Positions 22,530-35,304 are shown, numbered from the stretch's first letter. The stretch is 64,000 nt of DNA from Tetraselmis striata (GCA_006384855.1 VCJN01003572.1:186001-250000), one strand, 5' to 3'. Made by a program: numbers and translations. The notes: generated by a model from the letters alone, not told the origin.

Positions 22530-24150
22530 TTATTTGGGGTAGATGTGTCTGCCATTTGGCCGATGGATGTTAATGTTAATGGATGACATATATTAACACT
22601 GTGGCCTTGTGTTAGAATATATATAGCTGCCGGTGGAGTGAAAAGACAGGCAGCGTGGAGTTAGGATGGGGGGGGCAGGTGGCATTGTTTTTACAGTGAT
22701 GGGCAAGGGAATGGGGTTTCTGCTAGAATTAGCAGCACCTGCCACGCGGGCCAGACACAGGAGAGCATTTCAAGTTGTGGAAGTGGGCAAGGGCGCATGA
22801 CTGCCCTTGCTGTAATTGTGCAATATTTCCTGGTCGCGGCAGCGCCCCTGGAGAGTGGGCGGAGGGCTTATGGCCGCCCTTGGAATGCCGGCACGTAATG
22901 ATTCTAAGAGCAGCACACTGACACGAAGCAAAGCTGCAGTGATTGTGTGGATGGACGAGCGGAACATGTAGCAGGAAGGGCGTATCGTCTCTGTATACCG
23001 AACAGTGTGCAAATGCATTGACTGGATGGCACATGCCATCTTATTCACCTGCTTTGCTGGCTGCCGCTGATAGCTATGAAACGACACACAGGTACAGTCT
23101 GCACGTATACTGCGGCACAAGGCGTGCAATACAGCAGTGACTGCCATACAATGATTCTTCCCTCAGCCAGGAGGCATGAGATATGATGTCTCGTATTTGG
23201 AAAGGGGAGACACATTTTGAATATTTATGGCGCATGGTTAAACAAGCGTCTGCTGGCTCGTTAGCCCAGAGGTACTGACGTAGCTAGAGGGCATCACCGG
23301 ACCTCGAAGGTGACCAGCTAAATAACGCCTTTCTGTGTATAGTAAAATGTCAAAATAATATCAATCATTATAATATAGCCCTCCTCACAAGTCTCATGCC
23401 CCCTTTTTGCCGAATCTGAGTTTACGAATAGATGGGCGAATGAATATAGGGATTATTACCGAAAATCATAGATAACTGCATATTTTTAACAATAAGCCTA
23501 TATCATCATAGGGTTGAAGTAAACCCTATTACTCTAACAACTGCGCCACACAAGTGGTCATGCCGCCACATGGGGCGTTTCAAGTATCCCCACAACACTA
23601 GGGTTGGTGCCCCACGCATGCCACCGAGTGTATAGAACATGGTATGGTGGTACATGGCCATGGATGGTTGACGAAACATGTTATATAGCAAAGGGGCTAG
23701 GACGTTGTTGGGCGCGGTGGTGCCATGTAAGCGCGAGCCACTGCACGGTGTGTGCTGATACCATTGCAACTGAAGTGTTGCCCTACTCGTTGAGGACCCA
23801 AACAAGACACGTGGATATTCATAGCAGTACAGGCGGGGTTGCTTCAAAAACTCTGAAACAAATCGCATTAAACTCTATGCGAGGGGTAGCTCATACACGT
23901 ATGTCCTGTTGTGGCTGTCCGAGCACGTTGCGGCACGTTTTGGGCTACAAATTAACGTAGAATAGGTAGAAACTACGTAACGTTCATTGAAACATGTGGC
24001 CACATCATGAGCATGAAACTTTATGGCATGTGCGTCTCAATACCCAAGACCCGATGGCGTGACAACGTGCTGGCCGGGTGTACTCGCACATGGACCACTC
24101 TTGCATATTTGGCTCGTGCCCCCTTTGAGTGATGCGCACGGCCTTCACGC
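22530..24150. other. Region without a recognised gene
   Basis: AT-richer sequence with only short open frames (the longest is about 120 codons at 23506-23868 minus). No domains, splice chains or RNA genes are seen. It may include the promoter of the knuckle gene at its left end. Confidence 0.4.
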
Positions 24151-24157
24151 CCGACAC

Positions 24158-24395
24158 CCCCCCTTTTTTTTAAGCAATTATATTTCCACTAGCATATTGC
24201 AATGCACGCCATTCCGTCAGTGCCACCCTTCATGCCCGACCCCCCCCCCCCCTTTTAAGCAATTATACTTCCACCAGCATTGCAATGCACGCCATTGCAT
24301 CAGTGCCACCCTTCATGCCCGAGCCCCCCTTTCTAAAGCAATTATATTTCCACCAGCATTGCAATGCATGCCATTCCATCAGTACCACCCGGCTC
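24158..24395 (+). repeat. Three-copy tandem repeat of about 78 bp
   Basis: Three direct units each begin with a C-run and a T-run, then AAGCAATTATATTTCCACCA, GCAATGCACGCCATT and CAGTGCCACCCTTCATGCCC. Copy 1 has a longer T-run and an extra AT in the centre, and copy 3 diverges at its end. The C-run of each unit differs in length, so the array is probably variable between strains. Confidence 0.9.
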
Positions 24396-24399
24396 ATGG

Positions 24400-27300
24400 T
24401 AACGTGCGCCGATGGGCATGAAGCCACACACGATTATGGGAAAGCTTCGCCCTACGGCAAGGCGACCGCAAGAACTTTCTCATGCGCATGCGTGCGACGA
24501 CCACCGCAACATTTTTTCATGTGATTTTCTGATTTTGCTCATATGATAGCGAAAAATGCGGAATCCGCACATGGGGCTTGTCAAATACGCCCTGAAAACC
24601 TAGTTTCACTGCCCTACAAGCTTAGTGGATTACACCATGTAGTTATTATATCATACCAAGGGTGCTGGTGTGCTCTGAGTAGGGGGGCACTTATGTCCCA
24701 CGTAATGCACACAACGGATAGCGCAATATGTGGTTTTCAATAAGCGCTAGCGCCACTCGCGCTGCTTTTGCTCAGGTAAAAGTGCTGATAGCAATAACGG
24801 CTACGACGCGGCAACATCGGGTCCAACGCGCCATCAGCTCAGCATTTCTCCCCAGCCGTGCTACCGGTACCCTTAGCAACATGCATGCATGCGTGCAAAG
24901 CCTCGACGCAGCCACATATGTGCATGTCGATTGAATTGATCCCCGAAACTCCGACTTGTGTGGAAAGGTGTATAAGCCCGTGGAAAGGTGTGTGCACGAC
25001 GACGATATGTTGCATATATCAGCGCAGCAGCGCCGCGCGCGCGGGCGGATGCGAGTTGCGCGCGCGGCAGCCCCCATCCCCGCGAGCGTTACGCGCCGCC
25101 GCCGCCGCCGCCGCCTGCAGACGACGACCGACGACAGCGGCGGCGCAGTAGCGCGCTGGCGGCGGCGCGGGGCGGGGCGGTGCTGGCGATCAATCTGGAC
25201 AGCCCTCTCGAGGGACAGCGGACGCCGACTCTGTCTATCACAACACCCTTCGTGCCCAGTGGAGGAACTCTTGAAAGGCCAGTCGAGCTAGTCGAGTTGA
25301 AAGACAACTTCCGCCACAAGCTGAACCCTTTAAGCAGATCCAATACCTTTGAGCCTGGCTGTAACAATCGCAGATCCGCCAGATTGCAGCGAAGCATATC
25401 CCATATCGGTAAGCAAACCCGACACGAATTTCACCATCAAGCCCCACCCTCGACCTTGCCTGTGTTGAGTTTTCCCGAAATAGCAGGCGGCTTCCAGAGT
25501 TTCTATCGCGCCATCTTCGACAATCTTCGCTCCGTTAGTCGCTATCCCTTCGACGTGAAAGCGCCAGGCGCATGACGGGCGACATACCTGCAGCGCGTGG
25601 GGTTCCGATGCGTCCACATTGTCACCGCTCTCGCTCTTCGAAACCTGTCACTATGCGGAGCTGTGTGCGCGTTCGCGCTCCCACAGCAGCCTCGCTGCGG
25701 GACACGCCTCGATCCCGTCGCCGTTCCCGTGCGAGCCACAACATCGAACACCCGCGCTCTTCACCGTATCGTCGGCGCGCATCGATTCGCTTTCTTTCGA
25801 GGCGTTGCTCGCTGGCGATCTCAGTGCGCCGGCGGGTGTCAAGGAAGGCGTAGAACACGTTTTACGAAGCCAGACCAAAACCAGCGTACGTCCCATCCAT
25901 GGGCTATCGCTGACCTGTCTCGCTGGTACACTCTCCACTCCGTGTGTTTTAGCGTAGGGTTTCAGGGGTTCGCGACCGCCGTTGCCGACCTCCCGGCTCT
26001 CGGCTATTATGGCGCAAGCACACACATCTACCCCGGGCAGAGCAGGCCTTTCAATGCAGTATCTGTCCCAAGCTGTGTGCGACAGCCTCAGATAGATCGT
26101 GTTGCGAGAGGAGCGTTTCCATCCTCCCCTACGTGTCAATATTTTCCTATCTTACATACCACCAGGCGCTTGCCCCTGTCGGTGTGGTCATTCCAGCCTC
26201 CTTGCCACAGCTTTGGTAGCTTTTTGCGCTGACCTTCGCTGTCCAGAGTTGGCTGATAGCAAACCCTTTCGCCTTTCTGATAGGAAACCAGACTGGTGCC
26301 ACCCACACTTTTCTGGTGCCAACTGGGCGATTATATCAATTCCACCTGTGCAGTGCTGATGTGTACTTGATCCCCTCGGCTGCTGGTTGCTGACAACATC
26401 TGTGCTCTTGCTGCAGCTATAAGACAAACAGGAAGGCAAGACGAAGCCATCACGCCACGAGAGCCAAGGCAGCATTATACTGATGGTACGGGTGATGCCG
26501 GCTACCTTTTCGTAGATACCTCCGTTTCTGCCCTCACCCGAAGTGGTGTTGGTGGTGGTGTAGTCCTCTCAGGCATAGTCACAAAGATGAAAAAACCTAT
26601 CACAGCCGATCGGGGCTACGACCCATGTGGTGTGAAACCTCTAAGAAGTACTGAGTGACCTCCTGAACAAGTAAGGATAGGGTGTGTACAATGTGCGTTG
26701 CTAGACGGTGTTCTGTTGTCGACAAACCAGTGGCAGGAGTGACGAAACAATTAGATGTGTGAGTCGCCTTTCTGCCAGAGGGTTCCCCTCTGCGCACGGG
26801 CCTGATCATACCTTGCTGAGGCAAATCCATTCTACACCGACCTGCCACTCTCAAGCTAAGGGGTGATTGTGCTGTCCGTGTCCATGTGAGAGTGGTTCCT
26901 CCCTCCCCAATGGGACGACATTGGCCCGCCTTGCCTCCAAGGCCCCCACGCGCCCTCTCCACTGGGTAGCTTGGACATTCCTGGTCGCCGATTCGGAGGC
27001 AACATAGCAGCACCCGTTGAGTCAACTCTGTGAATCCTGAACACACGTTGAATTTTTGGTTGCGACATTCGCTCATTCTGCGAATCCCCGCTCCCCCTGT
27101 GCAGCGCTGATCTTCCTGACCAGGACGGAGCCTGACATCAAACGCCAAGCAAGAAAGAGGTGGGACGCCTCACAATCATGCTCGCCTCACAATGCCTATC
27201 AGGCTTTTGTACCCAAGTGGAATAACTCGAACGGTGCGTGTTTGATGGGCTGATGATGACATTTAGAAAACAGACCTAATTCTCCTCTGAGCCTCAACAG

Positions 27301-28390
27301 TGATGGCATATCTATCTAAGGGTCTGAAGCCTGTCGAATTCTGTACTTGTTGATCCGTTTGTGTGTGCGTGTACCTGCCGTATGCCGATTTTACCCTTAC
27401 TGCCCCTTCTTCGTGGGGTAGCGAGGCTTCACATGATTGGCATATATCACTCGATGGCTGTGGCACGGGGTTGCCGGTGCTCCATGGGAACTGACATTCT
27501 ACCAGTTGTCACTGTGGGCAACGCCCTAATCATCTCTCGAACAATTATTGTTCAATTGTTGACACGTCTTGCTGCTGCCCCTTTTGCCCGCAGCTGCGAA
27601 TCTACCTCGTAAGCTGCAAGGGCCAAGCCTAGAAAAGAAGCTCGCCTGCGCCAGGTCGCAGCTAGTAAGTTCTTCACTCCTGCCGCGCCAGGCATTCTTT
27701 TGAGACTTCCATCGCCCAGCACCTGTAATCTTTAAGCCTGTTCCACCCACAACATCCCCTGGAATCCCTCCCTGCACTGTGCGCGAACTCAATCTGGTCG
27801 TCCACGCATGAACCACGCGCCACCAATGAACTACCATTCCACATGCGGTGACCCACCTTTAAGTCCCTAATACTCGAGTACAGAATCCCATGCCCATGCC
27901 TTGTCTACCCGTGTCTTACGGTTGTTGACATATGAACACAAGGGAGCACGAGGGGAATAGGCAGTCATAGTTGCTGGGTATGTGTACGGCGCATTGTACT
28001 GCTGGGGCGTAGTGTTGCGCATTTGACAGTTCTATCTGCAGGTATGACAACATCCTTGTCATCCGATGACACACATTCCTTGTGCTTGCATACACACACA
28101 AGCAGCAGACCCTCAGCAAGTCATCTTGCATTACAAAAAAACCGCTTCATGAACACAGTGTAGCCCGCTTGGTTAGGGGAGCCCTATTCGCACTCCTATG
28201 GAGGTGGCACACCGATAGGGGTGAGGCACACATAGCCCTTAGCTTGATTGCGCAAGTGGAGTTCATATGGTTACCGGAGCCTCTAGCCAGCACATAGCAT
28301 CTGCCGACAGGAATTTGAGTGGCAACTCGTGCATGCCGCGTACAGGAGCCTGTGCTGCTCTGCGTGTCCCGCAGTCGCACAGGAGGCATA
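24400..28390. other. Long stretch without a recognised gene
   Basis: Overlapping open frames at 24988-25575 and 25597-26232 (plus) and 26600-27148 (minus) reach about 180-210 codons. They show no recognisable domain and no consistent exon chain. 25030-25190 is a CpG-rich, GCC-repeat stretch that could be a promoter. The frame at 25150-25575 has mixed composition and is the best candidate for an unknown exon, but I would not call a gene. Confidence 0.35.
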
Positions 28391-30821
28391 ATGCCCTCTC
28401 ACGACACCAACGATCCAGCAGACACCGCCGCCGCGCGTGGCGAGACTGAGAGCACCGACTGCGCCGCGAGCAGTGCACAACAAGGCTGCCCGCTGAGCTT
28501 CTCGCTCCCCTCAAATCACTCCAGGCAGAAGCAGCAGCGACATGTGCTGCATGAAGCTGTGTGCTGGCGGCAGTTGGAGGGCCGCAACTGCTTCCATGCG
28601 TCCGAACGGGGCGCCTCATCCACAAGCGTGGCGCTGGTGCTACTCCACCCCTCGCGCCGTGATAGGGACGGCCAAGCGAGAGCCAGTTTCCACGAAGAGC
28701 TGGAGCAGATCAACACGGCCATCGGTCAACTGCACTCGGATCTGACCTCTGCCTCCATCGCCGCAGCCGTCGATGCGGATGACAAAACGAGCGCGCGAGC
28801 CAAGTGGGCGGCGTGGGAGGCGCGCGGGGTGCCGCTGCGGGTGGAAGTTGGCTTCAGGGAGGTTCTCGCGGAGTTGCTGTGCGTTTGGGTCCACCCTGCG
28901 TATGCCCACTTGGCGCCCGCAGCCCTCGCCGCTGTTTCCTGTGAGCTTGGGGGCTGGCCCGCCGGCACGCGCGACCCGCCAAAGCTGGCGAATCTGCGCA
29001 TTCGCGACTGCCCGTCGGCGGCAGTGGCGCCCTTGTGTCGACACTTGCTAGCAGCGATCATCGAGGCTGATGGGAAGGCTGGCGGCGAGTCTGTCTGGGG
29101 GATCCCCTTGCTGCGCAGCCAGACGCACCGCTCGGAGGATATCGAAACGAGACAAGGGCAGTTGCCATCGCCGTCGCTACGCTGCACGAAGATCCATCTG
29201 GGAGGGGAGCTCGCCAAGGTGGCATCGAGCTCCGTCTGTCTCCCCCACCTGCGGTGGCTAGTCGGCCAGGGGCGCCCCTGCCACTGCACCAGCGAGCACC
29301 ACGTCTCCATGGCGGACCTGAGAGCCTGCGTGGAGCGCGAGCTGAGGCGCGGCGGCGGGGCTCAGAGTGGCCTGCAGTGGGCTAATGACAACAGAGTGCG
29401 GGACCCGGGTGGCAATGCGATGGTGATGGTGGGGAACATCCCGTCCCATTGCCACAGCAAGAGGCTGTTGACACAGCTCGCGGCCGCCTTTGCGCCGTAC
29501 AACCTGGTCAAAGGTGCCACATGTCGGCCTCCTCCCGCCCCAGATGCTGCAGTGCATAGCCACCTGAGTATTTGCCGCCCTCCAAGTGTCATCTGGCACG
29601 CGCCTCCCATATCGTCTTACATGGCCCACCCCCAATGTGTACGGCGCAGTGTATGGCAGTAAGGCCCGGCGCGAGTTTAGCCACGGGTGGGCGCGCGTAG
29701 TGCTTCCCTCTCTGGCCGATGCAATGACTGCTGTGCAGAATCTGGACGGCACGCTGGTACGCTAAACCAAGCTCCCCCTCCGCCTCCCCCTCCCCCCTAA
29801 ACCTTTACATATGTTGTCGTCCCTTTGTTTTGAATTAGCTCAAAGCCATGACATCACACCATGCGCCTCAATGTGATGTTGACGTGCCGGTTCAATCTGG
29901 CAGGAGCATCTTGGCAACCAGCTGTCGGTGTCCATGTCGGCTGGGCGCCTGGACACCCTCTTCCCGATGTTTCCCTACAACGTCCGCTGCAAGCTACGAG
30001 TCGGCGCCGTGGCGGCGTTCTCTGTGACGGACCAGACAACCGCTGACCGCATCACGCTGGTCACATCGACTGTTGCCCAGGAGTTGCTCCTGCACAATGC
30101 TGCTGCTGATGCTGCCCCTCCTGCCGGTGATGATGATGGTCGTCTCGCGGCAGCAGGCCCGCTGCTGCCGCTGGCTGTGACGGACGCGACGGCATGCTCG
30201 GGCGGCAACACCCTCTCCCTCATGGCGCGCTTTGCGGACGTGTGTGCGGTGGAGATGGATGAGGACCGGGCGGCGGACTTACGGCACAACGTCGACCTCG
30301 TCATGCCGTTGCTGCGTACCGCGCCGCGCGTTACGACGCATCACGCGGAATACCTGAGCATGATTGCCCATCTGAAGCAGGACATCGTGGTGTTGGACCC
30401 TCCCTGGGGAGGCCCCATGTACAACAGCGATGGCAACCTGCACGACCTCTACCTCAGCGACACCTCCGTGGCGGCCGTGGCGGCGGTGCTCCTGCGGGAG
30501 CACACCCCCGTGCTCGTCATCCGTCTCCCGCACATCCTGAGTAAGGGGCTGTTCATGGAGAGCATGGCGGAGGCCGCAGACCGCAGCGCCGCACCTGCTG
30601 CACAGAGCGCCACGCAGGCATCTTCCGGCTGCGGTCCGAGCCATCCAGCTGCACACGTGCTGGACGTCTCCCTCCAGATGGGCAGGTCGATCCTCCTCAT
30701 CCTGGCACGATGCAGCAGCGAGGAGCGCTGCGGCTTTGAGCGGCGCGTCCGGCTCCGGCTGCAAGAGTGCTCGAAGCGGCATGGCCTGGCTTGCAGCGTA
30801 GGGACATGGCACACCATGTGA
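28391..30821 (+). CDS. RRM fused to a TGS1-like RNA-cap methyltransferase, three exons
   Basis: Exons: 28391-29513, 29650-29756 and 29904-30821 (TGA). Both introns are GT-AG and in phase, giving 715 residues. The start is the only in-frame ATG at the head of the frame. Residues 1-340 are unrecognised, Ala-rich and mostly helical-looking. Residues about 341-425 form an RRM: RNP2-like MVMVGNIP, RNP1-like HGWARVVL spanning the exon 2 sequence, then a closing NQLSVSMS strand. The C-terminal 290 residues are a class I methyltransferase with motif I TDATACSGGNT (about 503), CAVEMDEDR, and the catalytic DPPWGGPMY (about 575). The DPPWGGPxY box is characteristic of trimethylguanosine synthase (TGS1)-type cap N2-guanine methyltransferases, including the versions found in some large DNA viruses. 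Likely role: RRM-guided methylation of capped or structured RNA. The RRM fusion is not the standard TGS1 architecture that I know. Confidence 0.85.
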
Positions 30822-32393
30822 TACGCCGACAGCCCCCCCTGCCACATCCCACATTGGACTGGATGGCTTAAGGGCTGCATCATGGACATGCATTGTGATG
30901 GAGCACGTCTGCGGCTGTCACGGCTGCCATATTAAAACAATGTCGCCGTCTGCCATCTTCATGCAAGGACCACCCTGTGCGGCAGCGTGGCCAAGCAACG
31001 ACGTGCCTGGCAGCCTGCGAGGAGAATCATGCCGAACACCGATCAGTCAGTCAAACAGTCAATGTTACACCCATCCTATTAAGAGATCCATCATGGACGA
31101 TGGGCCGCATAGGGGATTGCCGGATCCTACTTTAAAGTGATCTCTGGGATCTGTGGGATCCCTTGGCACCGAGATAACTATCCCAATTTTGATGTGACCA
31201 GGTCGACTCATGCTACGGCGCCCAACTTAAATCAATTTTGAATCATCACAAAATCGAGTCCGGGCTGTCCGGGCGCGTAACTCAAATAGCTTTGTACTGG
31301 TGTTTGGAAAGCACCGCCGCCAGGGCACTCCGGAGAGACGCAGCATGTCCAGCCAGCCTCGGCGATTCGTTGAGGCTTGGGCGATGGCAGAAGTTTGACG
31401 GGGTCGTCACGAGCACGATGTTCCCGAGCTGGAATCTCGGATCCCCGGGCCCCCGATAGTACGATACGATTACCTCAGCTACGGTTGGACGAACGGCAGG
31501 ACATCCACTCTCCGTGTATCAAGAGGATTAACCGCCGCCGTGTAGGTAGCGCTTCCAATCATACGACTGGCTTTTGTCCACACCTGTAAATGTAGCCCAA
31601 ATCCGAGCGGTGTGCGGCATATTTACAAGAAGCAGTGCAATTTCTGGTGCGCTCCAGGTATCGGTGTCGGCCCAGGCATGGATTCCGGTGCGTGGACGAC
31701 AACGCGCGCCGATGTGCGTTTAACAAGGTGCTGGAGGTTGACAAGGTCGCTGAAGCGCATCACCGATCCGGGACGCAGCCAGGTCACGGGTCTCCGTAAA
31801 CAAGGCACGAGAGAATAAACACATATATCGCCCTCACACGCTGAGCTCCCGGGCTCCACCCAAGTTGCTCCCAGATCCCCCCACCAGACCATGCTGGGAG
31901 ATGCCACCCAATCATGATGGAGTCTCTGAGGTCTCCAGGAAACGGAGCTCGAGCGGCACAGTTTTGGCGGATATCACACCCACCCACCGCCGCCACTAAG
32001 TTGCCCAAACAGAGCCCTGTGCCAGGTATGGATACCGCTTAGCGAGTGACTACTATGGTATAGGTAGGGAGTGGATTCAGTGTCACCACAGCAGACAGCG
32101 TGATGGGGGGTCCATTGGATGCTGCTTGCGGACATGAATGCAGGCATGGCATGGTCCGGCTGGAGGGCGGCATGCGGCTTCAGGGGCCATCTGGCTAGGA
32201 GCGCACGCGCGCGAGAAGTTGATTCATCGCCGACCAAGGATCGACACAGGCGGGCGGCGGATGCGAGGCCATGGGCGCAGCGTGGTGGCGAACAGCATCA
32301 GTGGTTACAAACCCCATGGCACGCCGCGGGGGCTGCGAGTGCCACTACATTGCTGCTGTGTGGGGGGAGCCGGCAGCATGTGCTCGTCCTTGC
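30822..32393. other. Intergenic, between the TGS1-like and eL37 stops
   Basis: Convergent genes flank this interval. No recognised gene: open frames are short and overlap on both strands. The minus-strand end (32305-32309) holds a TGTAA element for eL37. Confidence 0.45.
32305..32309 (-). promoter_or_regulatory. Probable TGTAA polyadenylation signal of eL37
   Basis: TGTAA on the minus strand lies about 85 bases past the eL37 stop. TGTAA (UGUAA) is the usual green-algal poly(A) signal. Confidence 0.6.
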
Positions 32394-33758
32394 TTAAGCG
32401 GAGGCCGCGGCGGCCTTGGGCTTGGCCTGGGTGCCTGTTGGGGGACAGCCAAGGGAGAAAGGGAAAAGCGGGGGGGGGGGGGTGAAGCACGTTCGTCAGC
32501 ATCAGAATCATCATAAACTGGGGCAGGTTTCTCCCGCATCACAAACGTTGTACCTAAGACTCGATTTGCAGCATTGAGTCTGGGTTTCCGGCAGCCGTGG
32601 TGGTGTATCGTTATCGTATCTACGATGCAAGTGGTGTCGCGGAGGAGGGAGAAGGGGGGGGGGGGGGGGGGGAGGGGGGGCGCACCCTCACGGAAGCCAT
32701 TCTTGAAGCGGCGGGGCAGGTCCTTCATGTACTTCATGCGGCCCGTGCCGGTGGTCTTCCTGCGAATGGCCTTCACGGACCAGTTGTCTGCAGAGAAGGG
32801 CGTCGCCATTCCGGGAGTCAGGCGCCACCCCACCCCATAAGGCGCCCTCCTCACATGCTCCCCACGTGCCGCCAGGGACCACCCAAGCACACACAAGGAA
32901 CCAGGGAGGGAAGGCACGGGCGCGGCGATAGTGGGAGGAGGGGCGGGGCGGGCACTCACACTTCCTGATGCGGGCGGAGGGGTAGCCGCAGTACGAGCAG
33001 GTGGTCTTCTGGATGTGGAAGCTGCGGCGGCCGCAACGCCGGCACAGAGTGTGCGACTTGTTGTGGCGCTTACCTGCGCGCGGCGGGCGGAAAGCCCACA
33101 AGAGTGAGACGAGTCCCAGAGCGCAACAAGTAACCTGCACACATACGAACGATGCCCTCCGGCCTCGCCACGTGTTCAACCCGGTGGCCTGCTTGGCTTC
33201 TTCCCCTCGTTTCCGCCCACATCTCACGCCGGCTAGCTTCCCCTCATGCTGCAAGTCCCACACCAACACCAACGCACTGCTGCATCCGTAAGCCGAACAC
33301 GGTGTAGTGGATGCCCGCCATATATCTCGCGTGCGAGTGTGCGCATGTGGTAGTGAGCTTGCGGGCGTGGATAAATAACAGGGCGTGGCGCGGAGCTCCC
33401 TCGTGGAGGGGGGGGGGGGGGGGGGGGGGGGGGCTCCTGTGCGGCGGCGAGGTAATCGCCGACCGCGGGTGACAGGATCCCAGGCCAGCACACGGCCAGC
33501 AAACCCGCGGGGTAAATGAGTAAGCTCGCGCAAACATCAGCGGTTCGTTACCAGAGCGCGATAGGCGGAGAAGGGAAGGGGCGGGAGCTCGGCAGCAATA
33601 CGGCCGGCGCGCGCTGTGGCTGCCACTTCGCCATACAGCGCTGCATACCAGCCCCCCCCCCCCCCCCCCCCCTTGGGCCCCGGGCCGCGCAAACTTGCCG
33701 CGCGCCGGCGAGGCAGTCACGCACCAAAGCTTCCTGTTCCCTTTCCGGCCTTTCCCAT
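32394..33758 (-). CDS. RPL37: Large-subunit ribosomal protein eL37, four exons
   Basis: eL37 is a small zinc-binding protein of the cytosolic 60S subunit. Exons on the minus strand: 33758-33725 ([11 protein letters not shown]), 33073-32960, 32787-32686 and 32434-32394 (TAA). They join in phase to 96 residues, the usual family length. Hallmarks are [33 protein letters not shown] (the four zinc-ligand cysteines), [18 protein letters not shown] and [11 protein letters not shown], with an Ala/Lys-rich tail. The exon-2 donor is AAGT|GTGAGT, which restores the KYNW junction. Intron 1 is about 650 bases and holds G and C runs of opposite polarity. Intron 3 starts GTGCGC followed by poly-C in sense. 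This is the firmest identification in the window and anchors the splice-site rules used elsewhere. Confidence 0.98.
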
Positions 33759-34299
33759 GGTGTCGGGTTGACGGCGGAGGTCGCCGCACGGGGTGTCCGA
33801 TACAGGGGGGCCAAGCCTGGCAGAAGCGGGTGAGAGGGACGGGCACGGTGGCGGCGGCGGCGGCTATACGATGCCTGCGCGGGGCGGCCCAGGTCGCGCG
33901 CCCGCCCGCCCACCAACACAGGCGGCGGCGGCACACGGCGCCCTTGTGTTGCAATTTAGTATTTACTGGCAGTACTTTGTCTGACAATATTACTCTACTT
34001 TACGTAGACGTCGCGCTGTGAGCGTGCTGACGCGCGCCAACATGCAGAGCGCCAACGACACCAGCCGCATTACTCGAATGGGCCGACGGCCTAACGGGTA
34101 GGGCGGACCTTTCGTGGTCAGTGCCGGGTATTTTGATGGCAGTGTTTTAGACGGGTTTTGTTGGAAATTCCGTCACTGGCCACCCGTTAGTCTTGCAGAA
34201 TGCTTCGGCAATTTGCTTGATGACTATAACGGAGCGTCGCCTACCCAGGGCTTTCCGTGACTGGATTGCTGCCTAAACGGCCGTCGTAGAGACGCTGCA
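33759..34299. other. Upstream region of eL37
   Basis: It contains the presumed promoter of the minus-strand eL37 gene, with no recognised elements. There is a GC-rich block to about 33950, then AT-richer sequence. No gene is seen. Confidence 0.4.
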
Positions 34300-34440
34300 A
34301 GGGTTTCACTGGTGCCAGTCCTGTCCCGGGGTCGAAAAAAAACCAGCCGCAGGCGCACCTGATGCGGCTACGGTACCTGGGTACCGGTGTGAATTACCAA
34401 AAGGACAGTAACAAATCCACCTCCTGCTAAAAGTAGTATT
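34300..34440 (+). repeat. Dispersed repeat family A, copy 3
   Basis: It starts GGTTTCACTGGTGCCAGTCC like the two copies at 4.65-4.9 kb, with CCTGTCCCGGGG and an A-run. Its downstream part (GGTGTGAATTACCAAAAGG...AAATCCACC) instead resembles sequence at 9.3 kb. The two loci together suggest one composite element of which different parts survive. Confidence 0.7.
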
Positions 34441-34719
34441 AAAAAATCAACACAACAAGCCGCCTAAAAGCGGCCCGCATCCCGCATGAGGCGGGATGGA
34501 TTTGATGCGCACACGGTTCAGTCCGGGCCACGCCTACCTGCACGTGTGTGTGAGGGTGATCCTCGGACATGCTATTGTGCAACTTCGGCAACGGGATGGC
34601 AGACGAATCTGCGCCGTCTGATGAGGCAGCGAGCGCGCTGTCGAGCCGCCACCGAGCTCAAAACCCCGAGGAAGTTTCTTGCGAGTAAGGCCTTCTGGTG
34701 AGCCCGGGTGGTGCACCGA

Positions 34720-35174
34720 GTACCCCGCGATGAGAGGGCACCCTGATCCGCAGCCAAGCAAGCATGCGACACCACGTACTGTGCGGCGCACCCCCTTGCT
34801 CACCTCACCCACTGTGCCGAAGACCATGCCCGTGTACTCCGACATACCCAAGAGAAGAGGGCCCTTCAGTCCGGGCTCCGTGTTGTGCCACGCCGCATCC
34901 CGCGCTGCCAACCCCCGTTGTATGTCGGCCAACAGGGACCGCTCAAACCGATCCACAACAGTGGCCCGGGGCACTGCAATGTACTTGACCCCATACCGCA
35001 TAGTCTTGAACTCAACCAACGTGCGTGGACTTCAAGTAAGCTCCGGGCATCATAGCTCCCGGTCACGACGTTGAATGCCGGAAGGGAGAGCTCTGCGTCC
35101 GGCACTAGGTCCTTGAGTTCATCCATGGGTCTGGGGTTGCCGAGAGGCACTGCCTGCTGGAACAAGTCATCCAC
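34720..35174 (-). pseudogene. Frameshifted fragment of an unrecognised protein
   Basis: Two minus-strand frames join into one coding-like sequence with a frame change near 35030. MDDLFQQAVPLGNPRP...NVVTGSYDARSLLEV is followed in another frame by VEFKTMRYGVKYIAVPR, LLADIQRGLAARD and GPLLLGMSEYTGMVFG. I do not recognise the family. The frame change and the loss of coding character below about 34720 indicate a decayed gene, probably from a mobile element given the surroundings. Confidence 0.4.
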
Positions 35175-35202
35175 CCTAAACCCTAAAGCCCTAAACCCTA
35201 AG
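35172..35202 (+). repeat. Short interstitial telomere-like CCCTAAA array
   Basis: About four CCCTAAA-type units (ACCCTAAACCCTAAAGCCC and following) occur here. The unit equals the complement of the plant/green-algal TTTAGGG telomere repeat. It lies between the decayed fragment and a diverged repeat and is far too short to be a telomere. Confidence 0.75.
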
Positions 35203-35304
35203 CATGGGTACCGGTAGGTGCTGATGATATTATGTTCAGAGCTGTGTTCTTCGGCTTTCCTGCTCTCCCTCCTCCAGTCCTAGCTAGGGTATATGCGAGT
35301 GTCG

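Noticed and set aside
24158-24395. CRISPR-like spaced repeats
   Set aside because: The units are contiguous and nearly identical along their whole length, with no unique spacers. This is a plain tandem repeat in a eukaryotic context.
28150-28230. tRNA-like stem-loop with AGCCCGCTTGGTTAGG
   Set aside because: It has an A-box-like start but no B box with GTTCGANNC, and no closing acceptor stem.
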